NCBI RefSeq assembly: GCF_051014685.1
Contig: NW_027478487.1
Span: 682,001 to 746,000 of the forward strand
Source of the DNA: Ptiloglossa arizonensis
Lineage: Eukaryota > Arthropoda > Insecta > Hymenoptera > Colletidae
DNA length: 64,000 nucleotides
Direction of reading: 5' to 3'
Position 1 is the first letter of the stretch; each line of letters opens with the position of its first letter. Shown one piece after another: positions 1 to 11,855 of this stretch. The notes under the pieces are model-generated. The model was not told the DNA's origin, ran no database searches, and was given only the letters and a program-made list of their open reading frames with translations. A program made the position numbers and the translations under genes.

Positions 1-177
1 TTGACCAAACCCAGAAGTTCCTGCTGCGTCTGAAAGTAGAAACTCACCCGATTACAACGGTATGCGTATTTTTTCCCTAGGCCATTCTGGTTAAGCGATT
101 GGAGCAGCAGAATTGCGAAAAATGTTTTGCCTTCTCAACCATTTCTTGGCTTCAAACTCCCATATCTCGCGAACGGA
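1..177 (+). repeat. reference monomer and its internal anatomy
   Basis: This first monomer (45% GC, nine CpGs) serves to describe the rest. Positions 13-17 hold an A/T tract in most copies (CCCAAAAATTCC; here CCCAGAAGTTCC). Positions 69-74 are T6, followed by the palindrome CCTAGG at 76-81. Positions 88-104 read TGGTTAAGCGATTGGAG, then GCAGCAG, then an A5/T6 tract around 118-127 (AAAAATTTTTT in most copies, AAAAATGTTTT here). Positions 148-160 read GGCTTCAAACTCC, and 167-172 are the palindrome TCGCGA. Main variable sites include GCGTC or GCATC near 27, CTCGCCC/CTCACCC/CTCGTCC/CTAGTCC near 43, TATGCG or TATGTG near 61, GGCCATTC or GGCAATTC near 81, and AATTGCG/AATAGCG/AAGTGCG/TAGTGCG near 111. 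The choice of ttgacc as the start is arbitrary. Confidence 0.95.
158..174 (-). other. CENP-B-box-like motif (representative copy; about one per monomer)
   Basis: Read on the minus strand, this 17-mer is GTTCGCGAGATATGGGA. The known CENP-B box core is NTTCGNNNNANNCGGGN, so TTCG, A and GGG match and only the first C of CGGG is replaced by T: eight of nine fixed positions. The same 17-mer, or the version from monomers reading TTTCGCG, is present in nearly every monomer of the window. It is lost in the few copies reading CTCGGGAAC, CTGCCATATC or ATACCTCGCG. By my own rough estimate a one-mismatch hit on either strand of a random 177-mer has about a 4% chance, so coincidence is not excluded. Binding is inference only. 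Confidence 0.45.
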
Positions 178-2300
178 TTGACCTAACCCAAAAATTCCTG
201 TTGCATCTGAAAGTAGAAACTAGTCCGATTACAGCGGTATGTGTATTTTTTCCCTAGGCCACTCTGGTTAAGTGTGTGGAGCAGCAGAATTGCGAAAAAT
301 TTTTTGCCTTCTCAACCATTTCTTGGCTTCAAACTCCCATATTTCGCGAACGGATTGACCTAACCCAAAAATTCCTGTTGCGTCTGAAAGTAGAAACTCG
401 CCCGAATACAACGGTATGTGTATTTTTTCCCTAGGCCATTCTAGTTAAGCGTTTGGAGCAGCAGTAGTGCGAACAGTTTGTTGTCTTCTTTCGCATTTCT
501 TAGCTTCAAACTCCCATATCTCGCGAACGGATTGACCTAACCCAAAAATTCCTGTTGCATCTCAAAGAAGAAACTCGCCCGATTACAACGGTATGTGTAT
601 TTTCTCCCTAGCCCATTCTGGTTAAGAGTTTGGAGCAGCAGAATAGCGAAAAATTGTTTGCATTCTCAACAATTTATTGGCTTCAAACTCCCATATCTCG
701 CGAACGGATTGACCTAACCCAAAAATTCCTGTTGCGTCTGAAAGTAGAAACTCGCCCGATTACAACGGTATGTGTATTTTTTCCCTAGGCCATTCTGGTT
801 AAGCGTTTGGAGCAGCAGAATAGCGAAAAATTGTTTGCCTTCTCAACCATTTCTTGGCTTCAAACTCCCATATCTCGCGAACGGATTGACCTAACACAAA
901 AATTCCTGTTGCGTCTGAAAGTAGAATCTCGCCCGATTACAACGGTATGTGTATTTTTTCCCTAGGCCATTCTGGTTAAGCGTTTGGAGCAGCAGAAGTG
1001 CGAAAAATTTGTTGTCTCCTTAACCATTTCTCAGCTTCAAACTCCCATATCTCGCGAACGGATTGACCTAACCCAAAAATTCCTATTGCATCTGAAAGTA
1101 GAAACTCGCCCGATTACAACGGTATATGTATTTTTTCCCTAGGCCATTCTGATTAAGCGTTTGGAGCAGCAGCATTGCGAAAAATTTTTTGCCTTCTCAA
1201 CCATTTCTTGGCTTCAAACTCCCATATCTCGCGAACGGATTGACCAAACCCAGAAGTTCCTGCTGCGTCTGAAAGTAGAAACTCACCCGATTACAACGGT
1301 ATGCGTATTTTTTCCCTAGGCCATTCTGGTTAAGCGATTGGAGCAGCAGAATTGCGAAAAATGTTTTGCCTTCTCAACCATTTCTTGGCTTCAAACTCCC
1401 ATATCTCGCGAACGGATTGACCTAACCCAAAAATTCCTATTGCATCTGAAAGTAGAAACTCGCCCGATTACAGCGGTATGTGTATTTTTTCCCTAGGCAA
1501 TTCTGGTTAAGCGTTTGGAGCAGCAGAATTGCGAAAAATTTTTTGCCTTCTCAACCATTTCTTGGCTTCAAACTCCCATATCTCGCGAACGGATTGACCT
1601 AACCCAAAAATTCCTGTTGCATCTGAAAGTAGAAACTAGTCCGATTACAACGGTATGTGTATTTTTTCCGTAGGCCATTCTGGTTAAGCGTGTGGAGCAG
1701 CAGAATTGCGAAAAATTTTTTGCCTTCTCAACCATTTCTTGGCTTCAAACTCCCATATTTCGCGAACGGATTGACCTAACCCAAAAATTCCTGTTGCGTC
1801 TGAAAGTAGAAACTCGCCCGATTACAACGGTATGTGTATTTTTTCCCTAGGCCATTCTAGTTAAGCGTTTGGAGCAGCAGTAGTGCGAACAGTTTGTTGT
1901 CTTCTTTACCATTTCTTAGCTTCAAACTCCCATATCTCGCGAACGGATTGACCTAACCCAAAAACTCTGTTGCATCTCAAAGAAGAAACTCGCCCGATTA
2001 CAACGGTATGTGTATTTTCTCCCTAGCCCATTCTGGTTAAGAGTTTGGAGCAGCAGAATAGCGAAAAATTGTTTGCATTCTCAACAATTTATTGGCTTCA
2101 AACTCCCATATCTCGCGAACGGATTGACCTAACCCAATAATTCCTGTTGCGTCTGAAAGTAGAAACTCGCCCGATTACAACGGTATGTGTATTTTTTCCC
2201 GAGGCCATTCTGGTTAAGCGTTTGGAGCAGCAGAATAGCGAAAAATTGTTTGCCTTCTCAACCATTTCTTGGCTTCAAACTCCCATATCTCGCGAACGGA

Positions 2301-4247
2301 TTGACCTAACACAAAAATTCCTGTTGCGTCTGAAAGTAGAAACTCGCCCGATTACAGCGGTATGTGTATTTTTTCCGTAGGCAATTCTGGATAAGCGTTT
2401 GGAGCAGCAGAATTGCGAAAAATTTTTTGCCTTCTCAACCATTTCTTGGCTTCATACTCCCATATCTCGCGAACGGATTGACCTAACCCAAAAATTCCTG
2501 TTGCATCTGAAAGTAGAAACTCGTCCGATTACAACGGTATGTGTATTTTTTCCCTAGGCCATTCTGGTTAAGCGTGTGGAGCAGCAGAATTGCGAAAAAT
2601 TTTTTGCCTTCTCAACCATTTCTTGGCTTCAAACTCCCATATTTCGCGAACGGATTGACCTAACCCAAAAATTCCTGTTGCGTCTGAAAGTAGAAACTCG
2701 CCCGATTACAACGGTATGTGTATTTTTTCCCTAGGCCATTCTAGTTAAGCGTTTGGAGCAGCAGTAGTGCGAACAGTTTGTTGTCTTCTTTACCATTTCT
2801 TGGCTTCAAACTCCCATATCTCGCGAACGGATTGACCAAACCCAGAAGTTCCTGCTGCGTCTGAAAGTAGAAACTCACCCGATTACAAAGATATGCGTAT
2901 TTTTTCCCTAGGCCATTCTGGTTAAGCGTTTGGAGCAGCAGAATTGCGAAAAATGTTTTGCCTTCTCAACCATTTCTTGGCTTCAAACTCCCATATCTCG
3001 CGAACGGATTGACCTAACCCAAAAATTCCTATTGCATCTGAAAGTAGAAACTCGCCCGATTACAGCGGTATGTGTATTTTTCCCCTAGGCAATTCTGGTT
3101 AAGCGTTTGGAGCAGCAGAATTGCGAAAAATTTTTTGGCTTCTCAACCATTTCTTGGCTTCCAACTCCCATATCTCGCGAACGGATTGACTTAACCGAAA
3201 AATTCCTGTTGCATCTGAAAGTAGAAACTAGGCCGATTACAACGGTATGTGTATTTTTTCCCTAGGCCATTCTGGTTAAGCGTTTGGAGCAGCAGAATTG
3301 CGAAAAATTTTTTGCCTTCTCAACCATTTCTTGGCTTCAAACTCCCATATCTCGCGAACGGATTGACCAAACCCAGAAGTTCCTGCTGCGTCTGAAAGTA
3401 GAAACTCACCCGATTACAACGATATGCGTATTTTTTCCCTAGGCCATTCTGGTAAAGCGTTTGGAGCAGCAGAATTGCGAAAAATGTTTTGCCTTCTCAA
3501 CCATTTCTTGGCTTCAAACTCCCATATTTCGCGAACGGATTGACCTAACCCAAAAATTCCTGTTGCGTCTGAAAGTAGAAACTCTCCCGATTACAACGGT
3601 ATGTGTATTTTTTCCCTAGGCCATTCTGGTTAAGCGTTTGGAGCAGCAGAATAGCGAAAAATTGTTTGCCTTCTCAACCATTTCTTGGCTTCAAACTCCC
3701 ATATCTCGCGAACGGATTGACCTAACACAAAAATTCCTGTTGCGTCTGAAAGTAGAATCTCGCCCGATTACAACGGTATGTGTATTTTTTCCCTAGGCCA
3801 TTCTGGTTAAGCGTTTGGAGCAGCAGAAGTGCGAAAAATTTGTTGTCTCCTTAACCATTTCTCAGCTTCAAACTCCCATATCTCGCGAACGGATTGACCT
3901 AACCCAAAAATTCCTATTGCATCTGAAAGTAGAAACTCGCCCGATTACAACGGTATATGTATTTTTTCCCTAGGCCATTCCGATTAAGCGTTTGGAGCAG
4001 CAGCATTGCGAAAAATTTTTTGCTTTCTCAACCATTTCTTGGCTTCAAACTCCCATATCTCGCGAACGGATTGACCAAACCCAGAAGTTCCTGCTGCGTC
4101 TGAAAGTAGAAACTCACCCGATTACAACGGTATGCGTATTTTTTCCCTAGGCCATTCTGGTTAAGCGATTGGAGCAGCAGAATTGCGAAAAATGGTTTGC
4201 CTTCTCAACCATTTCTTGGCTTCAAACTCCCATATCTCGCGAACGGA
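2301..4247 (+). repeat. 11-monomer HOR module V, copy 1
   Basis: Eleven monomers (1947 bp) in the order I, J, D, K, L, M, N, O, G, H, A. Landmarks are CTTCATACTCCC and GGATAAGCG in I, CTCGTCCG in J, CCCCTAGGCAATTC and TTCCAACTCCC in L, ACTTAACCGAAAA in M, GGTAAAGCG in N and ACTCTCCCG in O. The same order and the same private variants recur at 9909, 14333 and 16280. The last monomer here (AATGGTTTGCC, ending TCTCGCG) differs from that in the later copies (TTTTTTGCC, ending TTTCGCG), so this copy was joined to different downstream material. Confidence 0.85.
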
Positions 4248-6815
4248 TTGACCTAACCCAAAAATTCCTATTGCATCTGAAAGTAGAAACTCGCCCGATT
4301 ACAGCGGTATGTGTATTTTTTCCCTAGGCAATTCTGGTTAAGCGTTTGGAGCAGCAGAATTGCGAAAAATTTTTTGCCTTCTCAACCATTTCTTGGCTTC
4401 AATCTCCCATATCTCGCGAACGGATTGACCTAACCCAAAAATTCCTGTTGCATCTGAAAGTAGAAACTAGTCCGATTACAACGGTATGTGTATTTTTTCC
4501 CTAGGCCATTCTGGTTAAGCGTGTGGAGCAGCAGAATTGCGAAAAATTTTTTGCCTTCTCAACCATTTCTTGGCTTCAAACTCCCATATTTCGCGAACGG
4601 ATTGACCTAACCCAAAAATTCCTGTTGCGTCTGAAAGTAGAAACTCGCCCGATTTCAACGGTATGTGTATTTTTTCCCTAGGCCATTCTAGTTAAGCGTT
4701 TGGAGCAGCAGTAGTGCGAACAGTTTGTTGTCTTCTTTACCATTTCTTAGCTTCAAACTCCCATATCTCGCGAACGGATTGACCTAACCCAAAAACTCTG
4801 TTGCATCTCAAAGAAGAAACTCGCCCGATTACAACGGTATGTGTATTTTCTCCCTAGCCCATTCTGGTTAAGAGTTTGGAGCAGCAGAATAGCGAAAAAT
4901 TGTTTGCATTCTCAACAATTTATTGGCTTCAAACTCCCATATCTCGCGAACGGATTGACCTAACCCAATAATTCCTGTTGCGTCTGAAAGTAGAAACTCG
5001 CCCGATTACAACGGTATGTGTATTTTTTCCCTAGGCCATTCTGGTTAAGCGTTTGGAGCAGCAGAATTGCGAAAAATTTTTTGCCTTCTCAACCATTTCT
5101 TGGCTTCAAACTCCCATATTTCGCGAACGGATTGACCTAACCCAAAAATTCCTGTTGCGTCTGAAAGTAGAAACTCGCCCGATTACAACGGTATGTGTAT
5201 TTTTTCCCTAGGCCATTCTAGTTAAGCGTTTGGAGCAGCAGTAGTGCGAACAGTTTGTTGTCTTCTTTACCATTTCTTGGCTTCAAACTCCCATATCTCG
5301 CGAACGGATTGACCAAACCCAGAAGTTCCTGCTGCGTCTGAAAGTAGAAACTCACCCGATTACAACGATATGCGTATTTTTTCCCTAGGCCATTCTGGTT
5401 AAGCGTTTGGAGCAGCAGAATTGCGAAAAATGTTTTGCCTTCTCAACCATTTCGTGGCTTCAAACTCCCATATCTCGCGAACGGATTGACTTAACCCAAA
5501 AATTCCTATTGCATCTGAAAGTAGAAACTCGCCCGATTACAGCGGTATGTGTATTTTTTCCCTAGGCAATTCTGGTTAAGCGTTTGGAGCAGCAGAATTG
5601 CGAAAAATTTTTTGCATTCTCAACCATTTCTTGGCTTCAAACTCCCATATCTCGCGAACGGATTGACCTAACCCAAAAATTCCTGTTGCATCTGAAAGTA
5701 GAAACTAGTCCGATTACAGCGGTATGTGTATTTTTTCCCTAGGCCACTCTGGTTAAGTGTGTGGAGCAGCAGAATTGCGAAAAATTTTTTGCCTTCTCAA
5801 CCATTTCTTGGCTTCAAACTCCCATATTTCGCGAACGGATTGACCTAACCCAAAAATTCCTGTTGCGTCTGAAAGTAGAAACTCTCCCGATTACAACGGT
5901 ATGTGTATTTTTTCCCTAGGCCATTCTGGTTAAGCGTTTGGAGCAGCAGAATAGCGAAAAATTGTTTGCCTTCTCAACCATTTCTTGGCTTCAAACTCCC
6001 ATATCTCGCGAACGGATTGACGTAACACAAAAATTCCTGTTGCGTCTGAAAGTAGAATCTCGCCCGATTACAACGGTATGTGTATTTTTTCCCTAGGCCA
6101 TTCTGGTTAAGCGTTTGGAGCAGCAGAAGTGCGAAAAATTTGTTGTCTCCTTAACCATTTCTCAGCTTCAAACTCCCATATCTCGCGAACGGATTGACCT
6201 AACCCAAAAATTCCTATTGCATCTGAAAGTAGAAACTCGCCCGATTACAACGGTATATGTATTTTTTCCCTAGGCCATTCTGATTAAGCGTTTGGAGCAG
6301 CAGCATTGCGAAAAATTTTTTGCTTTCTCAACCATTTCTTGGTTTCAAACTCCCATATCTCGCGAACGGATTGACCAAACCCAGAAGTTCCTGCTGCGTC
6401 TGAAAGTAGAAACTCACCCGATTACAACGGTATGCGTATTTTTTCCCTAGGCCATTCTGGTTAAGCGATTGGAGCAGCAGAATTGCGAAAAATGTTTTGC
6501 CTTCTCAACCATTTCTTGGCTTCAAACTCCCATATCTCGCGAACGGATTGACCTAACCCAAAAATTCCTATTGCATCTGAAAGTAGAAACTCGCCCGATT
6601 ACAGCGGTATGTGTATTTTTTCCCTAGGCAATTCTGGTTAAGCGTTTGGAGCAGCAGAATTGCGAAAAATTTTTTGCCTTCTCAACCATTTCTTGGCTTC
6701 AATCTCCCATATCTCGCGAACGGATTGACCTAACCCAAAAATTCCTGTTGCATCTGAAAGTAGAAACTAGTCCGATTACAACGGTATGTGTATTTTTTCC
6801 CTAGGCCATTCTGGT
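3540..6815 (+). repeat. 3.3-kb segment duplicated 16,633 bp downstream (copy 1)
   Basis: Starting at the O monomer (ACTCTCCCG), the order O, G, H, A, B, C, D, E, F', D, K, L', C', O, G, H, A, B is repeated from 20173. Rare variants are shared: TTCAATCTCCC, CATTTCGTGGC, ACTTAACCC and the GTGTGTGG monomer with CCACTCTGG. I noticed about ten substitutions between the copies, for example G at 4195 against T, and T at 4655 against A. The copies part at about 6815, where this one continues with GCGTTTGG and AATAGCG and the other with GCGTGTGG. It overlaps module boundaries, so it is an independent duplication unit. Confidence 0.85.
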
Positions 6816-7962
6816 TAAGCGTTTGGAGCAGCAGAATAGCGAAAAATTTTTTGCCTTCTCAACCATTTCTTGGCTTCAAACTCCCATATCTCGCGAACGG
6901 ATTGACCTAACACAAAAATTCCTGTTGCGTCTGAAAGTAGAATCTCGCCCGATTACAACGGTATGTGTATTTTTTCCCTAGGCCATTCTGGTTAAGCGTT
7001 TGGAGCAGCAGAAGTGCGAAAAATTTGTTGTCTCCTTAACCATTTCTCAGCTTCAAACTCCCATATCTCGCGAACGGATTGACCTAACCCAAAAATTCCT
7101 ATTGCATCTGAAAGTAGAAACTCGCCCGATTACAGCGGTATGTGTATTTTTTCCCTAGGCAATTCTGGTTAAGCGTTTGGAGCAGCAGAATTGCGAAAAA
7201 TTTTTTGCCTTCTCAACCATTTCTTGGCTTCAAACTCCCATATCTCGCGAACGGATTGACCTAACCCAAAAATTCCTGTTGCATCTGAAAGTAGAAACTA
7301 GTCCGATTACAACGGTATGTGTATTTTTTCCGTAGGCCATTCTGGTTAAGCGTGTGGAGCAGCAGAATTGCGAAAAATTTTTTGCCTTCTCAACCATTTC
7401 TTGGCTTCAAACTCCCATATTTCGCGAACGGATTGACCTAACCCAAAAATTCCTGTTGCGTCTGAAAGTAGAAACTCGCCCGATTACAACGGTATGTGTA
7501 TTTTTTCCCTAGGCCATTCTAGTTAAGCGTTTGGAGCAGCAGTAGTGCGAACAGTTTGTTGTCTTCTTTACCATTTCTTAGCTTCAAACTCCCATATCTC
7601 GCGAACGGATTGACCTAACCCAAAAACTCTGTTGCATCTCAAAGAAGAAACTCGCCCGATTACAACGGTATTTGTATTTTCTCCCTAGCCCATTCTGGTT
7701 AAGAGTTTGGAGCAGCAGAATAGCGAAAAATTGTTTGCATTCTCAACAATTTATTGGCTTCAAACTCCCATATCTCGCGAACGGATTGACCTAACCCAAT
7801 AATTCCTGTTGCGTCTGAAAGTAGAAACTCGCCCGATTACAACGGTATGTGTATTTTTTCCCGAGGCCATTCTGGTTAAGCGTTTGGAGCAGCAGAATAG
7901 CGAAAAATTGTTTGCCTTCTCAACCATTTCTTGGCTTCAAACTCCCATATCTCGCGAACGGA
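6017..7962 (+). repeat. 11-monomer HOR module U, copy 1
   Basis: Order G, H, A, B, C'', G, B, C, D, E, F, giving 1946 bp because the E monomer is 176 bp. Markers are TTCAATCTCCC in the first B (6701), CTAGTCCG with GCGTTTGG and AATAGCG in C'', CCGTAGG in C, GGTATTTGTATTTTC in E and CCCGAGG in F. The next copy follows directly at 7963. A private ACGTAACAC near 6036 and TTGGTTTCA near 6341 distinguish this copy. Confidence 0.88.
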
Positions 7963-9908
7963 TTGACCTAACACAAAAATTCCTGTTGCGTCTGAAAGTA
8001 GAATCTCGCCCGATTACAACGGTATGTGTATTTTTTCCCTAGGCCATTCTGGTTAAGCGTTTGGAGCAGCAGAAGTGCGAAAAATTTGTTGTCTCCTTAA
8101 CCATTTCTCAGCTTCAAACTCCCATATCTCGCGAACGGATTGACCTAACCCAAAAATTCCTATTGCATCTGAAAGTAGAAACTCGCCCGATTACAACGGT
8201 ATATGTATTTTTTCCCTAGGCCATTCTGATTAAGCGTTTGGAGCAGCAGCATTGCGAAAAATTTTTTGCTTTCTCAACCATTTCTTGGCTTCAAACTCCC
8301 ATATCTCGCGAACGGATTGACCAAACCCAGAAGTTCCTGCTGCGTCTGAAAGTAGAAACTCACCCGATTACAACGGTATGCGTATTTTTTCCCTAGGCCA
8401 TTCTGGTTAAGCGATTGGAGCAGCAGAATTGCGAAAAATGTTTTGCCTTCTCAACCATTTCTTGGCTTCAAACTCCCATATCTCGCGAACGGATTGACCT
8501 AACCCAAAAATTCCTATTGCATCTGAAAGTAGAAACTCGCCCGATTACAGCGGTATGTGTATTTTTTCCCTAGGCAATTCTGGTTAAGCGTTTGGAGCAG
8601 CAGAATTGCGAAAAATTTTTTGCCTTCTCAACCATTTCTTGGCTTCAATCTCCCATATCTCGCGAACGGATTGACCTAACCCAAAAATTCCTGTTGCATC
8701 TGAAAGTAGAAACTAGTCCGATTACAACGGTATGTGTATTTTTTCCCTAGGCCATTCTGGTTAAGCGTTTGGAGCAGCAGAATAGCGAAAAATTTTTTGC
8801 CTTCTCAACCATTTCTTGGCTTCAAACTCCCATATCTCGCGAACGGATTGACCTAACACAAAAATTCCTGTTGCGTCTGAAAGTAGAATCTCGCCCGATT
8901 ACAACGGTATGTGTATTTTTTCCCTAGGCCATTCTGGTTAAGCGTTTGGAGCAGCAGAAGTGCGAAAAATTTGTTGTCTCCTTAACCATTTCTCAGCTTC
9001 AAACTCCCATATCTCGCGAACGGATTGACCTAACCCAAAAATTCCTATTGCATCTGAAAGTAGAAACTCGCCCGATTACAGCGGTATGTGTATTTTTTCC
9101 CTAGGCAATTCTGGTTAAGCGTTTGGAGCAGCAGAATTGCGAAAAATTTTTTGCCTTCTCAACCATTTCTTGGCTTCAAACTCCCATATCTCGCGAACGG
9201 ATTGACCTAACCCAAAAATTCCTGTTGCATCTGAAAGTAGAAACTAGTCCGATTACAACGGTATGTGTATTTTTTCCGTAGGCCATTCTGGTTAAGCGTG
9301 TGGAGCAGCAGAATTGCGAAAAATTTTTTGCCTTCTCAACCATTTCTTGGCTTCAAACTCCCATATTTCGCGAACGGATTGACCTAACCCAAAAATTCCT
9401 GTTGCGTCTGAAAGTAGAAACTCGCCCGATTACAACGGTATGTGTATTTTTTCCCTAGGCCATTCTAGTTAAGCGTTTGGAGCAGCAGTAGTGCGAACAG
9501 TTTGTTGTCTTCTTTACCATTTCTTAGCTTCAAACTCCCATATCTCGCGAACGGATTGACCTAACCCAAAAACTCTGTTGCATCTCAAAGAAGAAACTCG
9601 CCCGATTACAACGGTATTTGTATTTTCTCCCTAGCCCATTCTGGTTAAGAGTTTGGAGCAGCAGAATAGCGAAAAATTGTTTGCATTCTCAACAATTTAT
9701 TGGCTTCAAACTCCCATATCTCGCGAACGGATTGACCTAACCCAATAATTCCTGTTGCGTCTGAAAGTAGAAACTCGCCCGATTACAACGGTATGTGTAT
9801 TTTTTCCCGAGGCCATTCTGGTTAAGCGTTTGGAGCAGCAGAATAGCGAAAAATTGTTTGCCTTCTCAACCATTTCTTGGCTTCAAACTCCCATATCTCG
9901 CGAACGGA
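7963..9908 (+). repeat. 11-monomer HOR module U, copy 2
   Basis: A direct tandem copy of the preceding module at exactly 1946 bp, carrying the same E deletion (9556 monomer) and the same TTCAATCTCCC (8647) and CCCGAGG markers. It runs directly into module V at 9909. Confidence 0.9.
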
Positions 9909-11855
9909 TTGACCTAACACAAAAATTCCTGTTGCGTCTGAAAGTAGAAACTCGCCCGATTACAGCGGTATGTGTATTTTTTCCGTAGGCAATTCTGGAT
10001 AAGCGTTTGGAGCAGCAGAATTGCGAAAAATTTTTTGCCTTCTCAACCATTTCTTGGCTTCATACTCCCATATCTCGCGAACGGATTGACCTAACCCAAA
10101 AATTCCTGTTGCATCTGAAAGTAGAAACTCGTCCGATTACAACGGTATGTGTATTTTTTCCCTAGGCCATTCTGGTTAAGCGTGTGGAGCAGCAGAATTG
10201 CGAAAAATTTTTTGCCTTCTCAACCATTTCTTGGCTTCAAACTCCCATATTTCGCGAACGGATTGACCTAACCCAAAAATTCCTGTTGCGTCTGAAAGTA
10301 GAAACTCGCCCGATTACAACGGTATGTGTATTTTTTCCCTAGGCCATTCTAGTTAAGCGTTTGGAGCAGCAGTAGTGCGAACAGTTTGTTGTCTTCTTTA
10401 CCATTTCTTGGCTTCAAACTCCCATATCTCGCGAACGGATTGACCAAACCCAGAAGTTCCTGCTGCGTCTGAAAGTAGAAACTCACCCGATTACAACGAT
10501 ATGCGTATTTTTTCCCTAGGCCATTCTGGTTAAGCGTTTGGAGCAGCAGAATTGCGAAAAATGTTTTGCCTTCTCAACCATTTCTTGGCTTCAAACTCCC
10601 ATATCTCGCGAACGGATTGACCTAACCCAAAAATTCCTATTGCATCTGAAAGTAGAAACTCGCCCGATTACAGCGGTATGTGTATTTTTCCCCTAGGCAA
10701 TTCTGGTTAAGCGTTTGGAGCAGCAGAATTGCGAAAAATTTTTTGGCTTCTCAACCATTTCTTGGCTTCCAACTCCCATATCTCGCGAACGGATTGACTT
10801 AACCGAAAAATTCCTGTTGCATCTGAAAGTAGAAACTAGGCCGATTACAACGGTATGTGTATTTTTTCCCTAGGCCATTCTGGTTAAGCGTTTGGAGCAG
10901 CAGAATTGCGAAAAATTTTTTGCCTTCTCAACCATTTCTTGGCTTCAAACTCCCATATCTCGCGAACGGATTGACCAAACCCAGAAGTTCCTGCTGCGTC
11001 TGAAAGTAGAAACTCACCCGATTACAACGATATGCGTATTTTTTCCCTAGGCCATTCTGGTAAAGCGTTTGGAGCAGCAGAATTGCGAAAAATGTTTTGC
11101 CTTCTCAACCATTTCTTGGCTTCAAACTCCCATATTTCGCGAACGGATTGACCTAACCCAAAAATTCCTGTTGCGTCTGAAAGTAGAAACTCTCCCGATT
11201 ACAACGGTATGTGTATTTTTTCCCTAGGCCATTCTGGTTAAGCGTTTGGAGCAGCAGAATAGCGAAAAATTGTTTGCCTTCTCAACCATTTCTTGGCTTC
11301 AAACTCCCATATCTCGCGAACGGATTGACCTAACACAAAAATTCCTGTTGCGTCTGAAAGTAGAATCTCGCCCGATTACAACGGTATGTGTATTTTTTCC
11401 CTAGGCCATTCTGGTTAAGCGTTTGGAGCAGCAGAAGTGCGAAAAATTTGTTGTCTCCTTAACCATTTCTCAGCTTCAAACTCCCATATCTCGCGAACGG
11501 ATTGACCTAACCCAAAAATTCCTATTGCATCTGAAAGTAGAAACTCGCCCGATTACAACGGTATATGTATTTTTTCCCTAGGCCATTCTGATTAAGCGTT
11601 TGGAGCAGCAGCATTGCGAAAAATTTTTTGCTTTCTCAACCATTTCTTGGCTTCAAACTCCCATATCTCGCGAACGGATTGACCAAACCCAGAAGTTCCT
11701 GCTGCGTCTGAAAGTAGAAACTCACCCGATTACAACGGTATGCGTATTTTTTCCCTAGGCCATTCTGGTTAAGCGATTGGAGCAGCAGAATTGCGAAAAA
11801 TTTTTTGCCTTCTCAACCATTTCTTGGCTTCAAACTCCCATATTTCGCGAACGGA
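9909..11855 (+). repeat. 11-monomer HOR module V, copy 2
   Basis: Same order and private variants as the module at 2301, offset 7608 bp (43 monomers minus three E deletions). TTCCAACTCCC is at about 10770. The final A-type monomer ends in TTTTTTGCC and TTTCGCG, the form shared with the later V copies. Confidence 0.9.

Larger units (their letters stand above)
1..2300 (+). repeat. family A opening block (13 monomers)
   Basis: Using letters for recurrent variants, the order is A, C', D, E, F, G, H, A, B, C, D, E, F. A has CCAAACCCAGAAG and GCGATTGG; D has TAGTGCGAACAG; E has CTCAAAGAAG and TTATTGG; G has AACACAAAAATTCC and TCTCAGC; H has GGTATATG and CATTGCG. The E monomer at 532 is full length, whereas the one at 1948 has the one-base deletion (AAAACTCTG) shared by all other E copies. 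The run A-B-C-D-E-F-I-J that starts at 1240 returns at 18758, 17,518 bp away. Confidence 0.8.

Noticed and set aside
118..127. Rho-independent terminators or hairpins at each A/T tract
   Set aside because: AAAAATTTTTT is self-complementary but lacks a GC stem, and there are no genes to terminate.
1..177. Match to well-known satellites (human alpha, Arabidopsis 178-180 bp, Brassica, rice, maize or soybean centromere repeats)
   Set aside because: Length is similar to some, but I see no sequence agreement with what I remember of them. Cucurbit and other 177-bp repeats could not be compared without a database, so no family name is given.
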